Of a DNA stretch of 64,000 nt, positions 25,464 through 33,523 are shown in pieces. The DNA is from Halomonas sp. NO4. Its GTDB lineage: Bacteria; Pseudomonadota; Gammaproteobacteria; Pseudomonadales; Halomonadaceae. The DNA is taken from the NCBI RefSeq assembly GCF_010994375.1, contig NZ_WHMA01000002.1:186001-250000 (forward strand), written 5' to 3'. Numbering within the stretch: the stretch's first letter is position 1; every line of letters begins with the position of its first letter. The notes beneath the pieces were generated by a model. It was not told the DNA's origin, ran no database searches, and saw only the letters and a program-made list of their open reading frames with translations. Both the position numbers and the translations under genes were made by a program.

Positions 25464-25963
25464 ACCCACGCCGCCAGCGCCTCAAGCTGCTGGCGTTGAT
25501 TGCCATCTTTGCCGCCCCCATGCTGGTCGCCTGGGGCATGGTCGAGTGGCGTGTCGGCATTCCCGACCAGCGCACCGCCCACGGCGAGCTGACGCCGGAG
25601 GTGCCGCCGCTGGGGCAGTGGCCCTTGACGGATCCCAGCCAGGCACTGCCGGAGGGTGACTGGATTCTGGCCTTCGACTGTTCGCGGGCCTGCGACGCCC
25701 TGGCCGACCAGTGGTGGCGCCTGCACCGCGCGCTGGGACGCGAGGCGCCGCGGGTCAGCCGCTTGCGTGTCGGCGGCGACGCGGCGGCGCTGCCGGGCGA
25801 GATGGTCGCCCAGTGGGCCGAGCGGCCGAACTGGCTCTCCCCCGGGCGGCTGTGGGTGCTTGACCCGCGTGGCGAGCCGGTACTGGCCTATGCTGATCGA
25901 GTTGAGGCGCGCGATGTACTGGACGATGTCAATCAGCTGCTGCGCATGAATCCGCAGCGGTGA
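25448..25963 (+). CDS. Membrane-anchored periplasmic protein of the cox cluster (thioredoxin-like?)
   Basis: 171 residues: N-terminal anchor LLALIAIFAAPMLVAWGMV, then a periplasmic domain with ILAFDCSRACDALADQ and a later LWVLDPRGEPVLAYA strand. The layout resembles a degenerate thioredoxin/SCO fold with a CSRAC in place of CxxxC. Proteins of this kind sit between SURF1 and ctaA in related genomes; the role is unknown but linked to oxidase assembly. Confidence 0.65.
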   Translation: MPQPLNPRRQRLKLLALIAIFAAPMLVAWGMVEWRVGIPDQRTAHGELTPEVPPLGQWPLTDPSQALPEGDWILAFDCSRACDALADQWWRLHRALGREAPRVSRLRVGGDAAALPGEMVAQWAERPNWLSPGRLWVLDPRGEPVLAYADRVEARDVLDDVNQLLRMNPQR

Positions 25964-25991
25964 TTGCCGGCGCACGGACAAGGAGCTTCTG

Positions 25992-27110
25992 TTGGTGGCC
26001 AAGTCGATGATCGGAGCGGTGGGTAAAGAGCGGGCAGGGGGTGAGCTGACCGCGCGACTGCGTCTGCTGAAGGCGTTGAGCCTGGCCGGGGTGCTGCTGA
26101 CCGCACTGGTGGTGCTGGTGGGGGCCTGGACCCGGCTGGTGGATGCCGGCCTGGGCTGCCCGGACTGGCCCGGCTGCTACGGGCAGCTGGTGGTGCCGGA
26201 CGCCGAGCGCGCCCGGCTGCACTCGCCCGATGCACCCCTCGAGACGTTCAAGGCCTGGGTGGAGATGGGGCATCGCTACATCGCCTCGGCACTGGGCCTG
26301 CTGGTGATCGCGCTGCTTGCCCTGGGGTCGCGACTGCGGCGTGTCGACGGCTATCCGTGGCGAGTGAGCGTGGTGCTGCTGGTGGTGATCCTGCTGCAGG
26401 GCGCCTTTGGTGCCTTCACCGTGACGCTGCGCCTCTGGCCGCAGGTGGTCACGCTGCATCTGCTCGGGGGGCTCACGGTGCTGGTGCTGTTCCTGTGGCT
26501 GTACCTGCGCCTGCGCCGTTTCAAGCAGGGCGCGTTGACTTCCGAGGGCACGGTGGCTCCCGCGAGTCCGCCGCGGCGGCTTTCATCGCTGTGGGGCGTG
26601 GCCATCGGTGCGCTGGTGCTGCAGCTGGCGCTTGGCGGCTGGGTGTCGAGCAACTATGCCGGCATTGCCTGTCAGGGCTTTCCCACCTGCAACGGCCAGT
26701 GGTGGCCGAGCATGGACTGGAGTGAAGGCTTCCACCTGACCCAGACGGTGGGCCCCAATTATCTGCATGGCCAGTTGCATGCCGATGCGCGCGTGGCAAT
26801 TCACCAGGGGCACCGCCTGGGCGCGTTGCTGCTGGGGCTGGCGCTGGTGCTTCTGGCCGCTCGCCACTGGAAGGAGCGCGCCATGCGCCCCTGGCTGGGC
26901 GGCCTGGTCGGCGTGTATGGCGGGCAATTGACGCTGGGCGTGGTCAATGTGCTGCTCTGGCTGCCGCTCTCGCTGGCCCTGCTGCACACGGCCGGTGCCG
27001 TGGCGCTGGTCGTGCTGATGACGCTGGCCGTGTGGCAGCGGCGTACCGCCGCCGCGACGGCGGATGAAGCAAGTGTGCAAGGTCCGGGCAAGGAGTGGAC
27101 GCATGGCTAA
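25992..27110 (+). CDS. ctaA: Haem A synthase (CtaA/COX15)
   Basis: About 372 residues starting at TTG 25992 or GTG 25995, after AAGGAG. Eight membrane helices in two pseudo-repeats; haem-ligand histidines are visible in VEMGHRYIAS, VVTLHLLGG, AIHQGHRLGAL and LLHTAGAVAL. Motif WTRLVDAGLGCPDWPGCYGQ with its cysteine pair is conserved, and the second loop has GIACQGFPTCNGQWWP. It oxidises the haem O methyl group to haem A. Its end overlaps ctaB by 8 nt. Confidence 0.94.
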   Translation: MVAKSMIGAVGKERAGGELTARLRLLKALSLAGVLLTALVVLVGAWTRLVDAGLGCPDWPGCYGQLVVPDAERARLHSPDAPLETFKAWVEMGHRYIASALGLLVIALLALGSRLRRVDGYPWRVSVVLLVVILLQGAFGAFTVTLRLWPQVVTLHLLGGLTVLVLFLWLYLRLRRFKQGALTSEGTVAPASPPRRLSSLWGVAIGALVLQLALGGWVSSNYAGIACQGFPTCNGQWWPSMDWSEGFHLTQTVGPNYLHGQLHADARVAIHQGHRLGALLLGLALVLLAARHWKERAMRPWLGGLVGVYGGQLTLGVVNVLLWLPLSLALLHTAGAVALVVLMTLAVWQRRTAAATADEASVQGPGKEWTHG

Positions 27111-28068
27111 CGTGGCAATCAAGCGCGAGGATATCCGGCATGCCCTCAAAGGGGTGCTCGCGGAGAAAGGGGCGCTCGTGGAGACAGCCCCGGCCAGCTG
27201 GTCGTGGCGGGACCTGATCACCCTGTGCAAGCCACGCGTGGTGGTGGTGATGCTGGTGTGCTCCCTGGTGGGCATGGCGCTGGCCACGCCCGAACTACCG
27301 TCGCCGCAGGCGGTGCTATTCGGGCTCACCGGCATCGGCCTGGCCGCCGGCGGCGCAGCGGCCTTCAACCACGTGGTGGATCGGCGCCTGGATGCCATGA
27401 TGTTGCGCACCTCGCGCCGCCCTCTGGCTACCCGTCGCATGCCCACGGCGCTGGCGCTGGGCTGGGCGACCCTGCTTTCCGTGGCCGGTATCGGCCTGCT
27501 GCTCTGGCAGGTCAATGCGCTGACCGCCTGGCTGACCCTGGCCTCGCTGATCGGCTATGCGCTGATCTATACCGCCTTTCTCAAGCGCGCCACGCCCCAG
27601 AACATCGTCATCGGCGGGGTGGCCGGTGCCGCGCCGCCGCTGCTGGGCTGGACGGCGGTGACTGGTCAGCTGGGGCCGGAGCCCCTACTGCTGTTCCTGA
27701 TCGTGTTCGCCTGGACGCCGCCGCACTTCTGGGCGCTGGCGATCCACAAGCGCGACGAGTACGCCAAGGCCGGCGTGCCCATGCTGCCGGTGACCCACGG
27801 CGAGGCCTTCACGCGGCTGCAGGTGTGGCTCTACGGCTGGCTGACCGTGGCGGTGACCCTGCTGCCCTTCGTCATCGGCATGAGCGGGGCGCTCTATCTG
27901 GTTGGCGTGATGGCGCTCAATGCGCGCTTCATGTACTGGAACGCCAAGGTGTGGCGTGGCCACGACCCCCGTGCGCCGCTGGCGGCCTTCTGGTTTTCGA
28001 TCCGCTATATTCTCGGCGTCTTCGGCGTGCTGTTGTTCGATCACTACGCCAACGCCTGGATTGTCTAA
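27103..28068 (+). CDS. ctaB: Protoheme IX farnesyltransferase (haem O synthase)
   Basis: 321 residues from ATG 27103, AAGGAG upstream. Nine membrane helices of the UbiA superfamily; the prenyl-binding motif NHVVDRRLDAMMLRTSRRPL is complete, and the second motif is WALAIHKRDEYAKAGVPMLP. It adds farnesyl to haem B to make haem O for the CtaA step encoded upstream. Confidence 0.95.
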   Translation: MANVAIKREDIRHALKGVLAEKGALVETAPASWSWRDLITLCKPRVVVVMLVCSLVGMALATPELPSPQAVLFGLTGIGLAAGGAAAFNHVVDRRLDAMMLRTSRRPLATRRMPTALALGWATLLSVAGIGLLLWQVNALTAWLTLASLIGYALIYTAFLKRATPQNIVIGGVAGAAPPLLGWTAVTGQLGPEPLLLFLIVFAWTPPHFWALAIHKRDEYAKAGVPMLPVTHGEAFTRLQVWLYGWLTVAVTLLPFVIGMSGALYLVGVMALNARFMYWNAKVWRGHDPRAPLAAFWFSIRYILGVFGVLLFDHYANAWIV

Positions 28069-28163
28069 GGGCGGTTGGCGGTTGGGGGCGCTCACACTTG
28101 CCGTGCCGCGGGGCCTGGAATGGTACAATGCGTCATCCATTCCCCCGACAGCGTGAACACTCC

Positions 28164-28631
28164 ATGACGACCACGACCGCCCTGATTCTACTGGCGCTGG
28201 CCCTGGCCATCATCGCCGGGCTCGGTGCCTATGCCTTCACCCTGTGGCGCGAAGTGCGCCGCCGCCAGGCCTTTCGCGAGGACGAATTGCGGCGGGCCCA
28301 CGAGAACTGCCTGGAGAACCTGGAGATGGTGGCCTCGGCGCTGGTTCAGGAACAGGTGGAGGTCACCGAGGGGGCCTGGCGCTGCAAGGTGCTGCTGGAG
28401 ATTCTCGACCCGGGGTTGATCGAGCGTCCGGATTTCCGGGTGTTCGGCGAGGTCTATGCACGCACGAGTCACCTGCATACCCACTCGGCGCGCCACGCAC
28501 TGAGCCCGCGGGACCGCATGCGCGAGGATCGCGAGCGCCTGGCGGTCGAGGACGAGCTTCGCCAGCCGGTGCTTCAGGCCGCCCAGGCGGTGCTGGTGTT
28601 TCGCCGCCATTGGCCCGACAGCCTGCATTGA
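28164..28631 (+). CDS. DUF2489-type membrane-anchored protein
   Basis: 155 residues: N-terminal membrane helix ALILLALALAIIAGLGAYAF, then a cytoplasmic helical domain (REDELRRAHENCLENLEMVA). This matches the DUF2489 family. No ligand or partner can be named. It follows ctaB by about 95 nt and ends before a strong terminator at 28727. Confidence 0.7.
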   Translation: MTTTTALILLALALAIIAGLGAYAFTLWREVRRRQAFREDELRRAHENCLENLEMVASALVQEQVEVTEGAWRCKVLLEILDPGLIERPDFRVFGEVYARTSHLHTHSARHALSPRDRMREDRERLAVEDELRQPVLQAAQAVLVFRRHWPDSLH

Positions 28632-28726
28632 GCGGCAAGGCGACGCCGCTCTCTCGGGCATTCCGTTTCTACCGAATATTCTGATTGCAAGATTCCTGAT
28701 GCTACGGCAAGCTCTGCCCGCGGTCG

Positions 28727-28755
28727 CCGGACGAGGTGCCGCCTCGTCCGGTTTT
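28727..28755 (+). terminator. Rho-independent terminator after the haem/oxidase gene run
   Basis: CCGGACGAGG (28727-28736), loop TGCCG, CCTCGTCCGG (28742-28751), then TTTT. Ten-bp perfect stem. Confidence 0.88.
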
Positions 28756-28893
28756 ACCGTTCCGGCCAGAGGTAAGGGTTTGAGCATATCGCAATTGTGC
28801 CTACACTTTATGACTGTCGGATCGAGAAAATCCCTGGACGTCCGGGTCGCTCGACATCGAGCTCCGCGGATTGGCAATAAGAAGGAGTCTTGC

Positions 28894-29574
28894 ATGAAGA
28901 AATCAACGGCAGGCTTGCTGCTGGGTTCGGCGCTGGCCCTCGGCCTTTCGGGCTGTGCTGCTACCATCGAGGGCGGGGCTACCAGCGCGTCCAGCGACAC
29001 CTCCCCGCGTCCCTGGTACCAGCAGCCGGTCGTCTGCGGCATTGCCGGCGGTCTGGCGGGTGGCGGCATCGGCTACGCCACCAGCGGCGAGTCCGACGAG
29101 GAGACCGGTGCGGCCATCGGCTTCACGACCGGTGCGGCCATCGGCGGGCTGCTCTGCGCGGATCGCACACCTGAGCCCGAGCCGGAACCCGAGCCGATGC
29201 CGGAACCCGAACCCGAGCCTGCTCCTGAGCCCGAGTTCGAGCCGGTGGTGCTCTCCAGTGACGTGAACTTTGCGTTCGATTCCGCGGAACTGCGCCCCGC
29301 TGCCGAATCCCGGCTGAACGAGGTGGCCGAACGGCTGCGCGAGAACCGTGACATCAACGTCACCATCGCCGGTCACACCGATTCGATCGGTAGTGCCGAG
29401 TACAACCGCGACCTCTCGCAGCGTCGTGCCGATTCCGTCAGAGACTACCTCGTCTCCCAGGGGATCGACACGAATCGGATGCGCACCGTCGGCTACGGCG
29501 AGGAGCGTCCTGTCGCCACCAATGAGACCGACGCGGGGCGTGCGCAGAACCGCCGCGTCGAGATCAGCAACTGA
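28894..29574 (+). CDS. OmpA-family outer-membrane lipoprotein
   Basis: 226 residues from ATG 28894, AAGGAG upstream. Lipobox LSGC gives Cys at position 21; a glycine-rich segment (GIAGGLAGGGIGYATSGE) and a Glu-Pro repeat linker (about residues 90-112) follow. The C-terminal OmpA peptidoglycan-binding domain has NFAFDSAELRP, TIAGHTDSIGSAEYN and NRRVEIS. It should tether the outer membrane to murein. It is the last clear host gene before the prophage. Confidence 0.9.
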   Translation: MKKSTAGLLLGSALALGLSGCAATIEGGATSASSDTSPRPWYQQPVVCGIAGGLAGGGIGYATSGESDEETGAAIGFTTGAAIGGLLCADRTPEPEPEPEPMPEPEPEPAPEPEFEPVVLSSDVNFAFDSAELRPAAESRLNEVAERLRENRDINVTIAGHTDSIGSAEYNRDLSQRRADSVRDYLVSQGIDTNRMRTVGYGEERPVATNETDAGRAQNRRVEISN

Positions 29575-29578
29575 CCAA

Positions 29579-29656
29579 CGGCGCGCCTGCGGCGCGCCGT
29601 CTCGTCATCAACTCGGGTCCCTGATCCGACCGGCGGGGGTGCCTACGGGCACCCCC
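29579..29656 (+). terminator. Two GC-rich hairpins after the OmpA-family gene
   Basis: First: CGGCGCGCC-TGC-GGCGCGCCG (29579-29599). Second: GGGGGTGCC (29635-29643) / GGCACCCCC (29648-29656). Neither has a T-tract longer than three; together they probably end the ompA transcript. Confidence 0.55.
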
Positions 29657-29840
29657 GCTGCTGTTGGGGCTCCGCGTTCCCGGCGTGGCGCCGCCGGGGC
29701 GGCATCTGCTAGGATACGCCGCTGGCGCAGCGCGCGGCGGGGCGAGGTGAGTCGTACCCGTATCGCCCAGAGTAGTGGGTGGGCCGCGTGCCTGAGCCGA
29801 TTTCGCTTTTTCTACGCCATCAACCGCGTCATGTGGGCCT

Positions 29841-29917
29841 TGGTATGGATCGGCACATACCATTTAAATCAATGGTTTATCTCTGATTTGGCGGGTGGCC
29901 ATACAGGTGGCCATACA
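29841..29917. other. Candidate left attachment region: core-type inverted repeat plus tandem arm-type repeats
   Basis: TGGTATG (29841-29847) and CATACCA (29856-29862) are perfect inverted arms around an 8-nt spacer, the layout of a tyrosine-recombinase crossover site. Thirty nt further on, GGTGGCCATACA is repeated in tandem (29894-29905, 29906-29917), as arm-type integrase or Xis sites often are. It lies at the host-phage junction beside the AlpA-like gene. No integrase gene is visible. Within 29600-29940 no convincing gene was found; a frame from GTG 29748 could be a disrupted host gene. Confidence 0.4.
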
Positions 29918-29941
29918 AGATGGGCGAGGGTAGGGGCGTGG

Positions 29942-30169
29942 TTACCCCTGGCGGGCGAGGATTTTCTTCTTCATGTAGGCCTCCACTTCTCCCTTCACCC
30001 AGCGGATCGACCGTCGCCGTCCATCCCCGTGTGACATCACGACCGGGTCGGGGAAGTCGACGTCATCGCGACGAATGCGCTTGAGCGTCGTCTTCGACAC
30101 CCCGAGCTTCTCCATCACGTCAGCCGTGGTCAAGAAGACCAGCTCGCTCTCCGGGGCTGCGTCCGTCAT
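29942..30169 (-). CDS. AlpA/excisionase-like DNA-binding protein
   Basis: 75 residues. TTADVMEKLGVSKTTLKRIRR is a winged helix-turn-helix of the AlpA/Xis (MerR-like) type; SIRWVKGEVEAYMKKK is the typical closing helix. In prophages such proteins direct excision and sit beside attL. It is the outermost gene of the leftward bank. Confidence 0.75.
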   Translation of the reverse strand: MTDAAPESELVFLTTADVMEKLGVSKTTLKRIRRDDVDFPDPVVMSHGDGRRRSIRWVKGEVEAYMKKKILARQG

Positions 30170-30199
30170 GCGGGCTCTCCTCGGTTGCCATATTAGCTA

Positions 30200-30406
30200 T
30201 CAATCATGTCGTGCCCGGGCGTCCCAGGCGTCCAAGGCGTCATCTGACCAGTGCTCGATGCGGTCATGGCCGGTGCGGACCTCGGGGCCTTTGGCGCCGC
30301 AGCCAGGACAGACCACGGCGCCCCACTTGAAACCCTGGCTTTCGTCCGGCTCGATGCAGTCGGCATCGACCTCGCTGTTGCAGAACGGGCAGTTCTTGTG
30401 GTTCAC
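30200..30406 (-). CDS. Lar-family restriction-alleviation-like zinc protein
   Basis: 68 residues from GTG 30404-30406, chosen because AGGAGG lies 6 nt upstream and the zinc motifs start at once. CPFCNSEV and CPGCGAKGP form a four-cysteine zinc site followed by an AIxAWDxR-like end (DALDAWDARARHD), as in Lar_restr_allev (Rac prophage Lar). Lar protects phage DNA from type I restriction by stimulating the host methylase; that role is inferred from the family. Confidence 0.75.
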   Translation of the reverse strand: MNHKNCPFCNSEVDADCIEPDESQGFKWGAVVCPGCGAKGPEVRTGHDRIEHWSDDALDAWDARARHD

Positions 30407-30416
30407 GGCGATCCTC

Positions 30417-30572
30417 CTAGTCGGGCTCCACAGAGGCCACTTGGTCGTGGCCGAAGCGCTGCTTGACACTCTCCCGGGCGTGGTCGAGCCCGCGTCCTTC
30501 CATATCGAGCATGGTGATCTCCTGGCCGGTCACCAGGCGGATGCGGTACACCTTGATGCGTTGCGTGGCCAT
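30417..30572 (-). CDS. Small phage protein (51 aa)
   Basis: MATQRIKVYRIRLVTGQEIT, continuing to VASVEPD. Strong ribosome site GGAGGTGAGCC directly before ATG 30570-30572; ends 10 nt before the Lar-like start. Beta-rich N-terminus, no family recognised. Confidence 0.65.
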   Translation of the reverse strand: MATQRIKVYRIRLVTGQEITMLDMEGRGLDHARESVKQRFGHDQVASVEPD

Positions 30573-30585
30573 GGCTCACCTCCGG

Positions 30586-30897
30586 TCACTCGTTGCGTGG
30601 GCTATCCACCGTGGCGGGCATCCAGCCGGTGTCGCGCACGATGGTTTGCCAACGTCCGTGTCGGGATTCTTCCTCATCCAGACAGGTCACTTGGTCGGTG
30701 CCGCACAGCGAACCGCAGTCCAGCGTGAGACGCGGTTTTCCCACCAGCTCCCCCAGCATGGTGGCGGCCATGCTGGTCTCCGCGACACGGTGTATCTCCC
30801 CCTTGCGATCCTTGTTCACCTTCGGCCCATCCAGCAGCACCTTGCTCCCCACCCGGATCGGCACGTCGTGTCGGTCAAACCCCACGATTGTCGTCAT
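30586..30897 (-). CDS. Hypothetical phage protein (KOW/SH3-like start)
   Basis: 103 residues. VPIRVGSKVLLDGPKVNKDRKGEIHRV resembles the small beta-barrel start of KOW-like domains; two cysteines (LDCGSLCG) and a C-terminal loop follow. No known family. Overlaps the end of the upstream gene by 23 nt. Confidence 0.6.
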   Translation of the reverse strand: MTTIVGFDRHDVPIRVGSKVLLDGPKVNKDRKGEIHRVAETSMAATMLGELVGKPRLTLDCGSLCGTDQVTCLDEEESRHGRWQTIVRDTGWMPATVDSPRNE

Positions 30898-31162
30898 TGC
30901 GAAGTCCTCCCTCGGTCGCGCCCAGGTGGCGCCACTCCGACCGCTGCTTGCCGGTCTTGCCGATGGCCTGGCGCTCCATGGGTTTCATGCGCAGGGCTTC
31001 CTCCAGGCCGATGCCGTACTTCCGCATGCGGTTGCGGATCGTGCCGGGGTTCTTGCCGGCCTCCCGGCAGCGGCTATCCAGCTCCGATTCCTCCTGCCTG
31101 GGCGGCCTTTCCCTGGCCTTCTGCTTGAGCAGGCGGCGGCGCTCGTGGTCGGTTATCTTCAT
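30875..31162 (-). CDS. Hypothetical phage protein, possible helix-turn-helix
   Basis: 95 residues, highly basic (MKITDHERRRLLKQKARERP). The middle, SRCREAGKNPGTIRNRMRKYG, has the spacing of a helix-turn-helix, and GIGLEEALRMKPMERQ follows as in phage DNA-binding proteins. Target unknown. Confidence 0.6.
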   Translation of the reverse strand: MKITDHERRRLLKQKARERPPRQEESELDSRCREAGKNPGTIRNRMRKYGIGLEEALRMKPMERQAIGKTGKQRSEWRHLGATEGGLRNDDNRGV

Positions 31163-31437
31163 AGCGAATAGTCAATAGCTTCGATGTCTTCTAGCATGTC
31201 TGTCGCCAGATCAATGGCATCTTCCCTGAGCCTTGCGATAAGCTCGTAACGTTCTTCTTCTTCCATTTTTCCGATGTTGCTAGGGTCAAGCCCTTCTTCC
31301 TCTTCCTTTGTTCCTTCTGGCTTATACCAGGGGCTTGCCAGCATCCCTTTCAACAGCTCGGTCGCCACATATTCATGCTTGGTCAAGCAGGCCGGGCGCT
31401 GTTCGGTCGGGAAGGCGGGAAGATAAAGATTGCTCAT
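31159..31437 (-). CDS. Hypothetical acidic phage protein
   Basis: 92 residues, starts MSNLYLPAFPTEQRPACLTK; a Glu-rich stretch and a C-terminal helix (REDAIDLATDMLEDIEAID) follow. Its stop overlaps the next start by 4 nt (ATGA). Not recognised. Confidence 0.6.
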   Translation of the reverse strand: MSNLYLPAFPTEQRPACLTKHEYVATELLKGMLASPWYKPEGTKEEEEGLDPSNIGKMEEEERYELIARLREDAIDLATDMLEDIEAIDYSL

Positions 31438-31440
31438 GGT

Positions 31441-31851
31441 TCACCTCTCTGCCTCATGGCTTCGTTGGCTCAAAAGATTGCCGAGGCGCTGGATCACCAA
31501 TCCGGCCTTTCGCCGGTCCTCGAAGCACCGGCAGCCGCCATTGGTGCCCATGCCTACGGGCTTGCTGATGCAGCAGCTGTTGTCGCCACAGCCGGGAATA
31601 CCAGCCAGGACGGACTGCAGCAGCTCGGCGTCGTGGCGGGCGAGGGTTTCATGAGGCGTTCGCTGCAAGACGGCCTTGGCATCGTCGGCGTATTCGCGGG
31701 TCACTTCGCCGGAGCGAGCCAGGCTGTGCAACACGCCCTGGCAAGCTGACAGCTCGAACACCAAAGCTTTCTGGTGTGCCGCCAAGGCATCCCGCTCGTC
31801 TTTCAACTCCTGCCAGCTAGGGCTAACATCCATTCCTGTATCATCGGTCAT
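31441..31851 (-). CDS. Hypothetical phage protein with Cys-rich centre
   Basis: 136 residues. N-terminal coiled coil (WQELKDERDALAAHQKALVF), then CGDNSCCISKPVGMGTNGGC, a cysteine-rich loop frequent in unannotated phage proteins, and a helical end. Possible metal binding. Start overlaps the 36-aa gene upstream by 4 nt. Confidence 0.6.
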   Translation of the reverse strand: MTDDTGMDVSPSWQELKDERDALAAHQKALVFELSACQGVLHSLARSGEVTREYADDAKAVLQRTPHETLARHDAELLQSVLAGIPGCGDNSCCISKPVGMGTNGGCRCFEDRRKAGLVIQRLGNLLSQRSHEAER

Positions 31852-31958
31852 AACGCCTCCTTCAGTTCTAGATTGCGGCCGACGCGGGTGATGGCGGCGC
31901 GCACGGCGCCTAGCCGGCGACTGGCCGCAACGATGTCGGTGAATGGCTCAGCGCTCAT
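31848..31958 (-). CDS. Very small phage protein (36 aa)
   Basis: MSAEPFTDIVAASRRLGAVR plus 16 residues. GGGGGTGGCC precedes ATG 31956-31958; overlaps neighbours by 4 and 11 nt, consistent with translational coupling. Kept because of this tiling, not because of homology. Confidence 0.45.
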   Translation of the reverse strand: MSAEPFTDIVAASRRLGAVRAAITRVGRNLELKEAL

Positions 31959-32382
31959 GGCCACCCCCATTGGCCTGGTGGTAAAGCTCGATGGCTCGCC
32001 CTTCGAGACGCTTTGCGTCCACGGGGTCGATAAACTCGCGGCTTTCCTCGTCAAGCACAGCGGCTTGGGCGAGCTTTATGTTGCCGTAGCCGGCGCGGTG
32101 GAGGCGTCGCATTGCATCGGCCATCACGCCGCTCATCGTGTAATGGCCATCGGTGCGCTCCACCACAGACAGCATGGCCTCGACCGCCTCATCCTCGGCC
32201 CGCTGGTCGGGGGTGCAGATGGGGTGTAGCTCGCTTGATGTGGCCATGTCGTAGCCGCCATAGTCATCACGAAGCCAATACATGTCGCCGTCACGTGCCA
32301 ATATGGTGTGCTCGCCGTGGCATGTGTCACCTTCCTGCCATCGGCAACGGTCACCAACTTTCCATATGCCATCACATTCCAT
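31948..32382 (-). CDS. Hypothetical phage protein with a small beta-barrel N-terminus
   Basis: 144 residues. MECDGIWKVGDRCRWQEGDT and GDMYWLRDDYGGYDMATSSE suggest an SH3/Tudor-like module (residues 8-55), followed by a helical half with DEESREFIDPVDAKRLE. No catalytic residues seen. Confidence 0.6.
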   Translation of the reverse strand: MECDGIWKVGDRCRWQEGDTCHGEHTILARDGDMYWLRDDYGGYDMATSSELHPICTPDQRAEDEAVEAMLSVVERTDGHYTMSGVMADAMRRLHRAGYGNIKLAQAAVLDEESREFIDPVDAKRLEGRAIELYHQANGGGHER

Positions 32383-32418
32383 AAAACCTCCCCTGAATCA
32401 GGTGTCTTTCAGTTCCAG

Positions 32419-32820
32419 TTATCGCGTCTTCTCGCGAATCCTCTCCAGCACGATGCGGATGCCGGCGGCATCGTGAAGCCGGCGTTCCGCCATGGCCTGG
32501 TCGTGCTCCTGAAATGCGCTTTCCTCGATCTCGCGCAGCCAGCTGGCCTTGAGGTGACGAAACGCCTGTTCGATGTAGTCCTCGTCCAGGCAGTCGTACA
32601 TGGCGGCGGCACATTCCTCCCAGGTGGTATGCAGCTCGCTGGTCGCCTCGTAGTGCCGCCGGGCGTTCTCGATCTGCAGGGTCTTGCCGGCCAACGCCTT
32701 CCCCAGATGCTGACAGCGGCGGTTCATGTACTCGTGACCGCCGGCCAGCTCTATCACCTCCGTGGCGGTCAATCCCTCGCGCTGGGCCTTGGTTATCAGA
32801 TGGTGTTTTCTGGCAGTCAT
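32419..32820 (-). CDS. Hypothetical helical phage protein
   Basis: 133 residues, almost entirely helical (GGHEYMNRRCQHLGKALAGK, WLREIEESAFQEHDQAMAER). Its start overlaps the HicA-like stop by 4 nt. Function unknown. Confidence 0.6.
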   Translation of the reverse strand: MTARKHHLITKAQREGLTATEVIELAGGHEYMNRRCQHLGKALAGKTLQIENARRHYEATSELHTTWEECAAAMYDCLDEDYIEQAFRHLKASWLREIEESAFQEHDQAMAERRLHDAAGIRIVLERIREKTR

Positions 32821-33023
32821 AACGGGCGCCCCTCCTGCGCACGGCGCAGTTGCGACAGGGTGTTTTTTACCGTGCGGTTGTCACTCGGGGTGCTGCTCGT
32901 GAAGATGGTGGGGTAGCCGGGGCGGCGGAATTTAAGGTGGTTTTTGCGGGTCATCGACACCTCGAAGCCGTGCCGATGGGCGTAGTCAATCAGGGGTTTT
33001 ACTCGTTTCGAGGGTGTCTTCAT
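32817..33023 (-). CDS. HicA-fold phage protein without a HicB partner
   Basis: 68 residues from ATG 33021-33023, GGAGGTGACC upstream. GFEVSMTRKNHLKFRRPG has the strand-His-strand pattern of HicA double-stranded-RNA-binding toxins, followed by TSSTPSDNRTVKNTLSQLRRA. Neither neighbour looks like HicB, so it may be a domesticated phage protein rather than a toxin. Confidence 0.55.
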   Translation of the reverse strand: MKTPSKRVKPLIDYAHRHGFEVSMTRKNHLKFRRPGYPTIFTSSTPSDNRTVKNTLSQLRRAQEGRPL

Positions 33024-33327
33024 GGTCACCTCCGTGGCGGTTGTCCAGGCCGTCGACGTAGCGGTGAATGAGGCCCAGGATGCGATGCAGTCGGTCGGCA
33101 TCCACCACCTCGATCACACCGCCCACGTCATGCTCCAGTCGGGTGGGAGCATTCAGGCCGCTCGCGGCCATCATCCGCACCGTGGCCAATGCCCTGGCCA
33201 GGTCGTCTCGCTCGTCGATGGCTCGGGCGCACAGCCGCGCCTCCTCGGCGTTCAGGCTGACTCTCGACGGCGTGATCGCGGCGCCCCGGGCCCGGGCCCG
33301 GGCCAGCAGGTCTCCGGCATCGTTCAT
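32986..33327 (-). CDS. Hypothetical phage protein
   Basis: 113 residues from ATG 33325-33327 (MNDAGDLLARARARGAAITP), GAGGGGG upstream. Helical with a C-terminal His/Asp-rich tail (VDGLDNRHGGDHEDTLETSK). It overlaps the HicA-fold gene by 38 nt. Confidence 0.55.
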   Translation of the reverse strand: MNDAGDLLARARARGAAITPSRVSLNAEEARLCARAIDERDDLARALATVRMMAASGLNAPTRLEHDVGGVIEVVDADRLHRILGLIHRYVDGLDNRHGGDHEDTLETSKTPD

Positions 33328-33328
33328 G

Positions 33329-33523
33329 TCAGCCCCCTCGCATGGTGGCCATCTGACGGCGCGCTTCTCTTTCCTCTGCCCGAGCCGCATCGCGTTCGGC
33401 CTTCAGGGCGTGGATGGCGGGCACCACGTCGCTCGTCACGTCGCTGCCGGCGGGCAGGTCCAGGGCGTGGGCCGCCTCGTGAAGGGTGTTGGCCTGCAGG
33501 GCCAGTTCAACATTCGTGTTCAT
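33329..33523 (-). CDS. Small phage protein with C-terminal coiled coil
   Basis: 64 residues from ATG 33521-33523, with GGAGGGAGG directly upstream. MNTNVELALQANTLHEAAHA then a helix KAERDAARAEEREARRQMAT. Overlaps the upstream gene by 17 nt. Not recognised. Confidence 0.55.
   Translation of the reverse strand: MNTNVELALQANTLHEAAHALDLPAGSDVTSDVVPAIHALKAERDAARAEEREARRQMATMRGG

Noticed and set aside
29748..30034. Host gene interrupted by the prophage
   Set aside because: Frame from GTG 29748 has a possible ribosome site and a short hydrophobic part, but no recognisable family; kept only as a note under the attachment region.
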